Shown here one piece after another: positions 7,552-14,738 of a stretch of DNA of 32,009 nucleotides. The notes under the pieces are model-generated. The model made no database searches. It had not been told where the DNA came from and was given only the letters and a program-made list of their open reading frames with translations. The stretch's first letter is position 1. Each line of letters opens with the position of its first letter. Origin of the DNA: an uncultured Campylobacter sp. (GTDB lineage: Bacteria; Campylobacterota; Campylobacteria; Campylobacterales; Campylobacteraceae); contig NZ_CALIMY010000024.1 of the NCBI RefSeq assembly GCF_938045205.1, positions 1-32,009 on the forward strand, read 5' to 3'. A program made the position numbers and the translations under genes.

Positions 7552-9584
7552 TAATCTTTTTTCGCCTTTCGTTTTTTGCTTGAGTTTTGCTCCGCGTCTT
7601 GGGCGCCGCTCGCTTCTTTGACCTCTTTAAGCTCTTTGGTCTCTTTAGCCTCGGCATTTTTAGTTTTTGCGCTGCTTTGCTTTGCATTTTTGGCTTTTAA
7701 GCTTTTGCTTTCCGCGCTACTTTTTGGTGCGGCTTTCGTTTTAGAATTTTTACTTTCTATGTCGTTTTTTGGTGCAGCTTCAGTTGCGGTTTTATTTTTC
7801 GACGTGGTTTTAGTTTTGACAGTTTTGCTCGCCGTGCCGCTTTGTTTTGCTTTTTTGGCCTCTAAATCCTCGCTCTTTGCATCGCTTTTCGAGAGATTTT
7901 TAGCTGCGGCATCTTTCTGCTGCGAGGCGCTATCCTGCGCAGCGTCATTCTGCGCAGCGTCCTTTGAAATTTTTCCGCGTTTGGGGCTTACGCTGCTTTT
8001 GGAGGTAGTTTTTGAAATTTTATCCGACTTTCGATCCGCGCCGCTTTGCTTTGTGCTTTTAGCCTCTAAATTTTCGCTTTTTGCGCTACTTCGTTTTTTA
8101 CTTTTAATCTCTGAATTTTCGCTCTCTACACCGCTTTGCTCGATTGATCTTTGATCCGTCGCGGTATCTGCGTTTATCAAGGCGTTTAAATTTGCCGAAG
8201 CGCTGAAATTTTCGTCTGCTTCAGAGCTTGAGCTTATTTTAACGCTCGGAATTTTATCTGCTTGAATGCTCGAAATTTCATCTGTTTTAGCGGCGAGAAT
8301 TTTATCAGCTTGGGCGCTCGATATTTCGCTTTTGTTGTCGTTAGAAATTCTGTCCGCATCCCTGCTTTCGGGCTCGTTTGAAATTTCGCTCGTTTCCTCA
8401 CCTTCGGTCGCACTCGAAATTTTATCCGTTTTAGCATCTGCCTCTTTGTCTTCGCAAGTGCGCAAATTCGCGCCGTTGCCGAGATTTTCCGCCAGATCAT
8501 TTCTGATGCCGTATCCTTCGCCCGCGCGATCTTTTAAATTTACCCCGACCGCCTCGCTTATGTTATTGAAGCCGTCTGCGCGCAGAAGTTCCGCCAACCC
8601 CTCGTTGATCGCTTTGGCGACGAACGGACCCTTGAAGATAAAGGCGGTAAAAATTTGAACCAGACTCGCGCCCGATTTGATGCGCTCGTAGGCCTCCTGC
8701 GCGCTGTCTATGCCGCCGCAGCTGATTAGGATCGTGCGGCCGAAAAGCTCGCGAGCGACCTGCGCGAAAAGCTCGCGCGATTTTTCGGTGATCAGCCTAC
8801 CGCTCAGGCCGCCAAAGTCCCTAGCGTTGGGACTTAGCGAATAATCGACGCTCGTGTTATTTATGATGATGCCGCTTGCGCCGCTTTGCACCGCGCACTC
8901 GCACAGCGCAATCGCCTGATCTGCGCTCATATCGGGCGCCAGCTTTAAGACGAGCGGTCTGTTCGTGATCTTTTTCATCGCTCCAATCAGCTCGTTTATG
9001 AAGCTGTTTTCTTGCAAAGCACGCAGATTCGGGGTGTTCGGCGAGCTTACGTTGATGATAAAAAAATCGCACAGCCCGTTAAATTTACGGCCCAAGGCTT
9101 CGTAATCGCTTAGTGCATCCTCGTTCGAGGTGGCTTTGTTTTTGCCGATATTTGCGGCGATCGGGATTACAAAAGGATAAATTTTTCGCACGCGACGCTC
9201 GATAACATCAGCACCTTCGTTGTTAAAACCCATCGCGTTTTGAATGCTCTGCTCGCTAACGAGGCGAAAAAGTCGCGGCTTTTCGTTGCCGCTTTGAGGA
9301 CGCGGCGTAAATGTACCAAAATCGATGTGCCCGAAGCCAAGAGCGGCCAGCGGCGCGATCATCGTGGCGTTTTTGTCGAAGCCGCCCGCGATACCTACGG
9401 GGTTATCGAAGCTGAGATTCCATATATTTTGAGTTAAAATTTCATCTTTATAAACGCCGAATTTTGCCAAAGCCTCAAGCCCGCCCGGAGTCGCATAGAG
9501 CGTGCGAAGTCCGAATTCTGCGATCTTATGAGCGGTTTCTGGATCGAATCGAAAAAAGATTTTTTTCAAGGTATCATAATTCAT
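7551..9584 (-). CDS. pyrD: Dihydroorotate dehydrogenase (class 2) with a ~330-residue low-complexity tail
   Basis: Residues 1-349 are an ordinary quinone-linked dihydroorotate dehydrogenase, which oxidises dihydroorotate to orotate at the inner membrane in UMP synthesis. Landmarks are NPVGIAGGFDKN (61-72), TPRPQ (93-97), INVSSPNTPNLR with the likely base serine near 180-181, and SCGGID. Residues 350-677 are an added Ser/Lys/Ala/Glu-rich, probably disordered tail ending KKRKAKKD; the family normally stops near 350. The tail holds five tandem 8-residue units (411-450) and three 17-residue repeats (499-515, 567-583, 622-638). The frame is intact and the stop overlaps the next gene, so the tail is probably translated. 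The ATG at 9582-9584 has GAGGA upstream. Confidence 0.93.
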   Translation of the reverse strand: MNYDTLKKIFFRFDPETAHKIAEFGLRTLYATPGGLEALAKFGVYKDEILTQNIWNLSFDNPVGIAGGFDKNATMIAPLAALGFGHIDFGTFTPRPQSGNEKPRLFRLVSEQSIQNAMGFNNEGADVIERRVRKIYPFVIPIAANIGKNKATSNEDALSDYEALGRKFNGLCDFFIINVSSPNTPNLRALQENSFINELIGAMKKITNRPLVLKLAPDMSADQAIALCECAVQSGASGIIINNTSVDYSLSPNARDFGGLSGRLITEKSRELFAQVARELFGRTILISCGGIDSAQEAYERIKSGASLVQIFTAFIFKGPFVAKAINEGLAELLRADGFNNISEAVGVNLKDRAGEGYGIRNDLAENLGNGANLRTCEDKEADAKTDKISSATEGEETSEISNEPESRDADRISNDNKSEISSAQADKILAAKTDEISSIQADKIPSVKISSSSEADENFSASANLNALINADTATDQRSIEQSGVESENSEIKSKKRSSAKSENLEAKSTKQSGADRKSDKISKTTSKSSVSPKRGKISKDAAQNDAAQDSASQQKDAAAKNLSKSDAKSEDLEAKKAKQSGTASKTVKTKTTSKNKTATEAAPKNDIESKNSKTKAAPKSSAESKSLKAKNAKQSSAKTKNAEAKETKELKEVKEASGAQDAEQNSSKKRKAKKD
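7671..8090 (-). repeat. pyrD: Three dispersed 51-bp repeats inside the pyrD tail
   Basis: Copies lie at 8040-8090, 7836-7886 and 7671-7721. They encode SSAKSENLEAKSTKQSG, SDAKSEDLEAKKAKQSG and SSAESKSLKAKNAKQSS. The copies differ at several positions, so they are diverged duplicates and not a recent slippage product. Confidence 0.85.
8235..8354 (-). repeat. pyrD: 24-bp tandem repeat (5 units) inside the pyrD tail
   Basis: Five consecutive 24-bp units encode an 8-residue period: DRISNDNK, SEISSAQA, DKILAAKT, DEISSIQA, DKIPSVKI. On the plus strand the best-conserved part is GCTCGRAATTTTATCTG-like. Four of the five units carry an RAATTY word at the same phase. Longer 36-bp relatives continue to about 8435. 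Confidence 0.85.
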
Positions 9585-9707
9585 AATTTTTCCTCAAATT
9601 TTGCGTAATGGTAGCTAAAATTTAATTAAATATAGATAAGGATTTCGCGCCGTATTTGCAATCTGCGGCGGTAAAATTTAGTTCCGAAATTATGCGCTTG
9701 GAAGAGG

Positions 9708-9754
9708 CTGCGTAAAATTTTTATGGCTCGCCGCGTCGATCTGAATTTACGCAG
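9708..9754. repeat. 9-bp perfect inverted repeat upstream of pyrD
   Basis: CTGCGTAAA at 9708-9716 is matched by TTTACGCAG at 9746-9754 with a 29-nt spacer. It is about 125 bp upstream of the pyrD start. It could be an RNA stem or a palindromic operator; the spacing favours an RNA stem or an eroded element. There is no T-run typical of a terminator on either side. Confidence 0.6.
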
Positions 9755-9791
9755 AAGTTCAAAGATGCGCGCCGCAAATTTTATAAATTTA

Positions 9792-9850
9792 GCCCGCCCG
9801 GGTACGTGCAGAAACGCGCGGTGTCTGTAGCACGGCTCGCGACGGCGGGC
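9792..9850. repeat. Two-tier GC-rich stem-loop upstream of pyrD
   Basis: Outer arms GCCCGCC (9792-9798) and GGCGGGC (9844-9850) pair over 7 bp. Nested inside, CGTGC (9804-9808) pairs with GCACG (about 9829-9833), giving an outer stem, an internal loop and an inner stem with a 20-nt loop. On the minus strand the structure is followed by TAAATTTATAAAATTT, which is not a clean U-run, so a weak terminator of the upstream operon or a structured leader are both possible. Confidence 0.6.
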
Positions 9851-9940
9851 GTTGCTGCGATTTATCCTGCGCCGATCTGAGCTCAATCCCGCTGACGCTA
9901 AATTTTAAAATTTAAAGCGTCCACTCGCGCTGTTTGAACT

Positions 9941-11137
9941 TTAGCGCGCCTCTTTGTCAGCGAAGGCAACCATCATCGTACCCAGAGGAATGATCGTAAC
10001 GCCCAAAATAATCGCCAGCGGGTTTAGCAAGGACAGCTTGGCAAGCAGGTAAATCGCCGCTACGAGCGCCGCGTAGGACAGAATTTTAAACGGAGATAAA
10101 AACGCCCCCGCAAAATTACTCCGAACCTCGCTCTGCTCAAGCTCGCCCTCAAAATCGTCCGCGCCTTCGAAGTCATCCTTTGATCCGTCGCGCGCGCCGC
10201 CAATTCCGCCCCCAAAATCGCTCGTACCGTCGCCCGGCTCGCTGCTATCTACATCGCCGCCACGATTGCCGCTATCTGTGCCATCGCTCCACTCGCCGCT
10301 ATCTACGTCGTCGTCCAGGTCGCCGCTCGTTCCGCTTTTCAAGTCGTCGCAACGTTCGCCTATGTCGCCTTGCGAACTATCGCTAGCTTCGTCCCTTATA
10401 TCGCTCTGCAAGTTGCCGCAAGTCGCGCAATCTTTCATATTAAATTTATCGGCGGCGTGTCCCAAAGCGGTCGCGTTGTAAGCGGAGGTTTTGTCGTCGC
10501 TCTTCGTAGAATTTACGTCGCACTCGCCAGCAGCGGCTCTGCTGTACTCGGCGTCTAAATTTGAGCTGCGAGTAAAATTTATATCGGCGGCGGAGTTTGC
10601 GGCACACTCGGCGGCGGTCTCATCGTGCGTGACGCAGCTATCGCCGTTTTCGATGCGGGTCTCACCGCTAGTGAAATTTACGGCGTCTTTGGAATTTTGA
10701 GCATTTAAAATTTCAGCGCCTGAATTTGCGCCGCTAAAATTTTCGCTATTTAAAATTTCGCCTCCGCAAATTTTGCCGTATGAAATTTCATCGTCGCTCG
10801 CACCGCCTTGGTTTTCGCCGCCATGGCTTGCGGAATTCGTATCGCTATCGGAAATTTCGCCGCTTATGAAATCTGCGGAATTTTTAGGGCTTTGCCGTAA
10901 AATTTCATCGTATTTGCCGGCTCTGAGTTCATCTTTTATCTTGTTGCGGTAAGCGCGAAATGAAAAATATGCCGCGCCGAATGCGCCCAAAAATCCGGCC
11001 TCCAAGCTAAGAAGCCACGCAAGCGCCCGCACGCCGAAAGAGTCCGAGCCGAAAAATCCTGCGCCGCAAAGCGCTAGCCCAAGCAGGGCAAACGCCGCGT
11101 TTAGCGCGCAGTATATGAGCAAAAATCGTCTATTCAA
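9941..11137 (-). CDS. AtpI-like membrane protein with a ~255-residue acidic low-complexity insert
   Basis: A four-helix membrane protein with helices at about residues 5-27, 38-60, 352-370 and 372-392. The ends (SLEAGFLGAFGAAYFSFRAYR at the N-side and LLNPLAIILGVTIIPLGTMM at the C-side) look like the small integral membrane protein that follows hemL in other Campylobacter species (Cj0852c-like), and ATP synthase subunit I. That assignment is inference. Between the helix pairs, residues 83-338 are Asp/Gly/Ser/Glu-rich with no predicted fold; the family is normally about 130-150 residues. The start is TTG (11135-11137), overlapping the upstream stop as TTGA; an in-frame TGA three codons upstream rules out an earlier start. 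The reading frame through the insert is intact. Confidence 0.75.
   Translation of the reverse strand: MNRRFLLIYCALNAAFALLGLALCGAGFFGSDSFGVRALAWLLSLEAGFLGAFGAAYFSFRAYRNKIKDELRAGKYDEILRQSPKNSADFISGEISDSDTNSASHGGENQGGASDDEISYGKICGGEILNSENFSGANSGAEILNAQNSKDAVNFTSGETRIENGDSCVTHDETAAECAANSAADINFTRSSNLDAEYSRAAAGECDVNSTKSDDKTSAYNATALGHAADKFNMKDCATCGNLQSDIRDEASDSSQGDIGERCDDLKSGTSGDLDDDVDSGEWSDGTDSGNRGGDVDSSEPGDGTSDFGGGIGGARDGSKDDFEGADDFEGELEQSEVRSNFAGAFLSPFKILSYAALVAAIYLLAKLSLLNPLAIILGVTIIPLGTMMVAFADKEAR
10124..10891 (-). other. Low-complexity acidic insert region of the AtpI-like gene
   Basis: Encodes residues 83-338, dominated by Asp, Gly, Ser, Glu and Asn, with short echoes such as GGEILNSENFSGANSG and GAEILNAQNS, and a DG/DS-rich second half. 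About 16 RAATTY words occur in 768 bp by eye, roughly one per 48 bp, denser than in glmS (about one per 120 bp). The even third-position GC and long open frame argue against a simple frameshift product. Confidence 0.7.
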
Positions 11138-11433
11138 TCCCGCTCATCCCATTCATCATCATCGTCGAAATTTTTCGGATCGGCCTTGTATTTCGGATCG
11201 TCCTCGAGCTCTTTTAGGCTCGAATTTAGCACCTTGCACGCGCGGTAAACGTTCAGAAACGCCGCCGCGATGCCGATAGCGATTCCAAACCAGAGCAGAA
11301 GCAGCGAGCCCGTGAGGTGCCGCAGCCCAAGCCCGATAGCTACGCCGATGCCGATCGCTACGACGATTGAGATGCCAAGGCTGATGTCGCAGGCGCCCTT
11401 TACGATTTTGTTTAAATTTTTCGTTACTCTCAT
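11134..11433 (-). CDS. AtpZ/AtpI-family small membrane protein
   Basis: A 99-residue protein with two membrane helices at about 16-37 and 43-63 rich in small residues (IGIGVAIGLGLR, FGIAIGIAAAFLNVYR), and a highly acidic tail (DDDDEWDERD). This matches the AtpZ/AtpI family often encoded with or near F1Fo ATP synthase, thought to aid c-ring assembly or Mg/Ca transport. Here it follows hemL by 31 nt and overlaps the next membrane-protein gene by 4 nt, so the two small membrane proteins probably work together. The family call is by pattern only. Confidence 0.72.
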   Translation of the reverse strand: MRVTKNLNKIVKGACDISLGISIVVAIGIGVAIGLGLRHLTGSLLLLWFGIAIGIAAAFLNVYRACKVLNSSLKELEDDPKYKADPKNFDDDDEWDERD

Positions 11434-11464
11434 CTAAAATCCGATTAAATTTAAAACGCAGCTC

Positions 11465-12736
11465 TTAAAGCGCCGCCATCGCTTCATCCGCGGCGTTTAG
11501 CGCAAAGTCGATCTGCGCTTCGTTCATGCTGGCGCAGATGAAGCCCGTCTCAAACTGACTAGGCGCCAAAAATACGCCGCGCTTAATCATCTCGCCGTGA
11601 AATTTCGCAAAGCGCGCGGTGTCTGCCCGCAAGGCGCCGTCGTAGTCGCGCACCTCTTCGTCTGCGAAAAAGTAGCCGAACATCGAGCCTACGCAGCTGG
11701 TTTGCAGCGCGATGCCGCGGCGCTGTGCTATGGCGCAAAGCTCGTTCGTGAACCTACGTGCTAGCTCACCGAGCCTTTCGTAAAGTCCGCCGCTAGCGTA
11801 AATTTTACTTAGACTGGCGATGCCCGCGGCCATTGCGACGGGGTTTCCGCTTAGCGTGCCCGCTTGATACACCGCTCCTAGCGGGCTTATCATATCCATG
11901 ATTTCGCGCTTGCCCGCAAACGCCGCCACGCTCATACCGCCGCCGATGACCTTGCCGAAGGTTACCAGATCGCCGCGGACGCCGTAGATGCCGTAGCTGC
12001 CTAGCTCGCTCGCGCGAAAGCCGCTCATTACCTCGTCGATTATCAGCACGATCTTTTTCTCGTCGCACAGCGCGCGAAGCTCGGTTAAAAATTCTAGATC
12101 AGCCGGTACCAAGCCCATATTTCCCGCGATCGGCTCGATGATGATCGTGCCGATGTCGTTTTGCGCTAGGACGTCCTTTACGCTTTGAATGTCGTTGTAT
12201 CTGGCTAGGTAGGTATTTTTTGCGACATCCTGCGGCACGCCCGCGCTGCTTGCGTTACCGAAGGTACTTGCGCCGCTGCCCGCTTTGACGAGCAGGCTGT
12301 CGCTGTGGCCGTGATAGCAGCCCTCAAATTTTAAAATTTTATCTCGTCCGCTAAAGGCGCGCGCAAGACGAATCGCGCTCATAGTGGCTTCGGTGCCGCT
12401 GCTGGTAAAGCGGATCTTATCTAGGAAATCGAAATTTTTTAGCACAAGCGAGGCGAGCTGCGTCTCAAGCGGGCTGGATGCGCCGAAGCTTAGTCCCTTT
12501 TTGGCGGTTTGCACGACGGCGCGCTCAATGTCAACATCGGCGTGACCGAAGATGAGCGGACCCCAGCTCTGCACGAAGTCGAGATATTTTTTGCCCTCGA
12601 CGTCGTAGATGTACGAGCCCTCGCCGCGATCCACCATAAAAGGCTCGCCACCTACGTTGCCGAATGCTCGCACAGGCGAATCTACGCCGCCTGGGATAAG
12701 TTTTTGTGCTGCTAAAAATTCGTCGTGATTATTCAT
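11465..12736 (-). CDS. hemL: Glutamate-1-semialdehyde 2,1-aminomutase
   Basis: A cytosolic PLP enzyme that converts glutamate-1-semialdehyde to 5-aminolevulinate, the start of tetrapyrrole and haem synthesis from glutamyl-tRNA. It has 423 residues, the full family length. The PLP lysine is K262 in TFGKVIGGG. D234 in IIDEVMSGFR contacts the pyridine nitrogen. SSGTEATM (112-119) and the aminomutase-typical GCYHGHSD (139-146) are also present. The start overlaps the stop of the cytochrome c gene by 4 nt, so haem supply and a haem protein are encoded together. Confidence 0.96.
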   Translation of the reverse strand: MNNHDEFLAAQKLIPGGVDSPVRAFGNVGGEPFMVDRGEGSYIYDVEGKKYLDFVQSWGPLIFGHADVDIERAVVQTAKKGLSFGASSPLETQLASLVLKNFDFLDKIRFTSSGTEATMSAIRLARAFSGRDKILKFEGCYHGHSDSLLVKAGSGASTFGNASSAGVPQDVAKNTYLARYNDIQSVKDVLAQNDIGTIIIEPIAGNMGLVPADLEFLTELRALCDEKKIVLIIDEVMSGFRASELGSYGIYGVRGDLVTFGKVIGGGMSVAAFAGKREIMDMISPLGAVYQAGTLSGNPVAMAAGIASLSKIYASGGLYERLGELARRFTNELCAIAQRRGIALQTSCVGSMFGYFFADEEVRDYDGALRADTARFAKFHGEMIKRGVFLAPSQFETGFICASMNEAQIDFALNAADEAMAAL

Positions 12737-13179
12737 TTTTTCTCCTTCTTTTTTGGTTGATTTATCGATTTTATATATTTGTAGATGATGATGATCTCGT
12801 TTTGCGTCAGGAAGTAGCTTGGCATCACGTCGCGCGAGCTGCTGACGCCGTCGGCGAGCTCCTGAAGCGAGAGATTGTTGATCGGCGGCGCATTTAGGGC
12901 GCGCTCATAATAGGCGCCCGCGGTGCGGTTAAATTCTTTATACTTTACGATCAGCGAGCCCTCGCCCTTTTCGCCGTGGCACTTATTGCAGCCGATGCCG
13001 CGCGGGTTTTTGTACAGCATCGCGCCGTATTCCTCGTCGGTGATGAAGCTCTCGGCTTGTGCGCCGCGAGGTAGAAAAAATATGGTCGCGGTTAAAAATA
13101 GCGCTAAAAATATGAAATTTCGCATCTTCTCGTTTCGAATTTTTGGCGCAATAATATAAAAAATGTGCTTAAATTTCAT
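12733..13179 (-). CDS. Periplasmic monohaem cytochrome c
   Basis: A small c-type cytochrome: a haem-binding CNKCH at 64-68 in the longer reading, with a probable axial methionine M119 in DVMPSYF. A signal peptide is clear (NFIFLALFLTATIFFLPRGAQA, cleavage near residue 42). Two starts are possible. ATG 13177-13179 overlaps the kinase stop as ATGA and gives 148 residues. ATG 13123-13125 gives a more conventional signal peptide starting MRNF. Neither has a strong ribosome site. It resembles the cytochrome encoded beside hemL in C. jejuni (Cj0854c). It probably carries electrons in the periplasm; its partner is unknown. Confidence 0.88.
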   Translation of the reverse strand: MKFKHIFYIIAPKIRNEKMRNFIFLALFLTATIFFLPRGAQAESFITDEEYGAMLYKNPRGIGCNKCHGEKGEGSLIVKYKEFNRTAGAYYERALNAPPINNLSLQELADGVSSSRDVMPSYFLTQNEIIIIYKYIKSINQPKKKEKK

Positions 13180-14417
13180 AACGTCGCTATCTTTTCTATC
13201 CCCTCGAAATAAAAGACGTTTAGCTCGTCCTGCCTGCGGTAGAGGAATTTTAGTCCGTGCGCCTTGGCGATATTATCGACTATGTAGAGCCCTAGGCCGA
13301 AGCTTTGCTTAGCGTTCGTGCCCTTGACGAAGGCCTCTTTGTAGTAGCTAAAGTCCTTCTGCAGCGGCTCGCCGAGCGTTATGAAGTTCATCGTCTGGGC
13401 GTCTAAGCGGATTAAAATTTTACCGTCTGAGGCGTATTTTACGGCGTTGTCAATTAAATTTTTCACTGCGACGCAAAAGAGCTTCAAATCGACGTTTAAG
13501 CTCAGGCCTAGCGGATTTTGCAGCGTGACGCAGCCGGGCTCGATCATCGCGATGCCGAGCGCTTCTTTTAAAATTTCATCCATGGGAAAAATTCCGCGCT
13601 CGATTAGCGCCGTGCCCGCAGTCGCGCGCTCTACTGCCGCAAATTCGTTGATTAGACTCTCCAGCCGCTCAAAGACCGAGATGAGGCGCTCTTGATTTTT
13701 GCCGTGCTCGATCATCTCGACGGCGATGCGACCCTTTGTGATGGGAGTTTTGAGCTCGTGCATTATGTTTCGCAAAAACAGATGGCGCGATTCGTTAAGC
13801 TTATTTATCTGCGTGACCGCCTCGTAAAATGCGTGCGAAACCTCGGAAATTTCGTCGTTTCCCGCGCTTACATCCTTGATCTGGAGGCTGCCTTTAGCAA
13901 ATTTATCGATCTGGCGCTTGAGCTTGCGAAGGGGGCGAATTTTGCGGATGATGAAAATATACGCAAGCAGGATGATCACCAAAATGACGCCGTAGATCGC
14001 TTTGAAAATATCGTAGCGATAGGGCTGATACTCCTTGTCGTTTAAAAGCCGCGTCTCGCCAGCGTGCGTGATTTTTAGATAGTGCTTGCGCTTAAACAGC
14101 AAGATGTCTGCGGAGCCGATGTCTGCGGAGATGCTATCTAAAATTTCAGCGCCTTTGATGATCTCATCGCGCTTGGCTTCATCGTGGATAGTCGAAAACT
14201 CGAAATTTGCAACCTGACGGTCGTATTCGACATCGCTGATGAGCTTGCTCATCTGATATAGGTTCGCGCGCGCAACGATGGAGTATTTGGAGTTTAGCTC
14301 GCGGGTGTAGTTTTGCTGATCGTAGCCGATGAGCCAGAGTAGCGCGAGCGAAACGCCCACGGCGGCGAGCGCGAAGATGAACGTGATGGTGTAAAAAATT
14401 GACGATCTTACTTTCAT
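13176..14417 (-). CDS. ArsS/CprS-like sensor histidine kinase without adjacent response regulator
   Basis: A membrane histidine kinase of 413 residues. Helices lie at about 7-29 and 139-158, enclosing a periplasmic sensor domain of about 110 residues. A HAMP-like segment follows (RKIRPLRKLKRQIDKFAKG), then the phospho-acceptor H220 in MHELKTPITKGR, the N box KNLIDNAVKYA, and the G2 box FGLGLYIVDNIAKAHG. The G1 box is degenerate (ITLGEPL), as in the epsilonproteobacterial ArsS/CprS kinases. Those kinases sit directly downstream of a response regulator. Here 321 bp of non-coding DNA and ubiD are upstream instead, so the partner is encoded elsewhere. The stop overlaps the cytochrome start as ATGA. 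Confidence 0.9.
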   Translation of the reverse strand: MKVRSSIFYTITFIFALAAVGVSLALLWLIGYDQQNYTRELNSKYSIVARANLYQMSKLISDVEYDRQVANFEFSTIHDEAKRDEIIKGAEILDSISADIGSADILLFKRKHYLKITHAGETRLLNDKEYQPYRYDIFKAIYGVILVIILLAYIFIIRKIRPLRKLKRQIDKFAKGSLQIKDVSAGNDEISEVSHAFYEAVTQINKLNESRHLFLRNIMHELKTPITKGRIAVEMIEHGKNQERLISVFERLESLINEFAAVERATAGTALIERGIFPMDEILKEALGIAMIEPGCVTLQNPLGLSLNVDLKLFCVAVKNLIDNAVKYASDGKILIRLDAQTMNFITLGEPLQKDFSYYKEAFVKGTNAKQSFGLGLYIVDNIAKAHGLKFLYRRQDELNVFYFEGIEKIATL

Positions 14418-14738
14418 TAAATTTATATGATCCTTAAATTTTTAAAATTTCAAAGCTTTGAAGCCGCGGGCTTGCTTTGGCTTTGACACGCGAGCCCGTC
14501 CGACTTCGGATTTGTGGCATATCCTAAATACGCAATACGTTTATACTTCCTAAATCTAGCTATTGCAAATTTTATAAAGATTTTAAAAATTTTGCTATTT
14601 CTACCATTGAAAATTTTACAAAATTTCACCGCTTAAACACATAAATTCAAATAAATTTATTTTAAATTTAACGCGCAGCCTTAAAACCAAAGCTAAATTT
14701 TAAAATTTCAGATCCGTGCGAAATTCCGCCCTGCGCCC
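14418..14738. other. 321-bp AT-rich spacer, probable promoter region of the kinase operon
   Basis: No gene on either strand. Reading towards the kinase (minus strand), TATAAA-type words at about 14539-14545 and 14569-14576 could be -10 elements, but no clear -35 helps to choose. RAATTY words are dense. A hairpin at 14467-14498 is listed separately. A separate 5-bp inverted repeat TCCGA/TCGGA follows at 14499-14510. Confidence 0.45.
14467..14498. terminator. Stem-loop between ubiD and the kinase gene, possible terminator or leader
   Basis: CGGGCTTGC (14467-14475) pairs with GCGAGCCCG (14490-14498), 9 bp including one G-U, with a 14-nt loop. On the minus strand it is followed after about 20 nt by ATTTTAAAAATTT, not an immediate U-run, so termination of ubiD transcripts is only a possibility. 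Confidence 0.4.

Larger units (their letters stand above)
9585..9940. other. 356-bp spacer upstream of pyrD with two strong inverted repeats
   Basis: No credible gene. It lies between the stop of the AtpI-like gene and the pyrD start on the same strand. It could hold a terminator for the former and a promoter or structured leader for pyrD. Two inverted repeats are annotated separately. RAATTY words are frequent. No tRNA cloverleaf was found. Confidence 0.6.

Noticed and set aside
7576..8154. 192-codon Leu/Phe/Ser-rich plus-strand frame resembling a membrane protein
   Set aside because: It is the antisense of the Lys/Ser/Ala-rich pyrD tail; Lys and Glu codons read as Phe and Leu on the other strand, so the hydrophobicity is an artefact.
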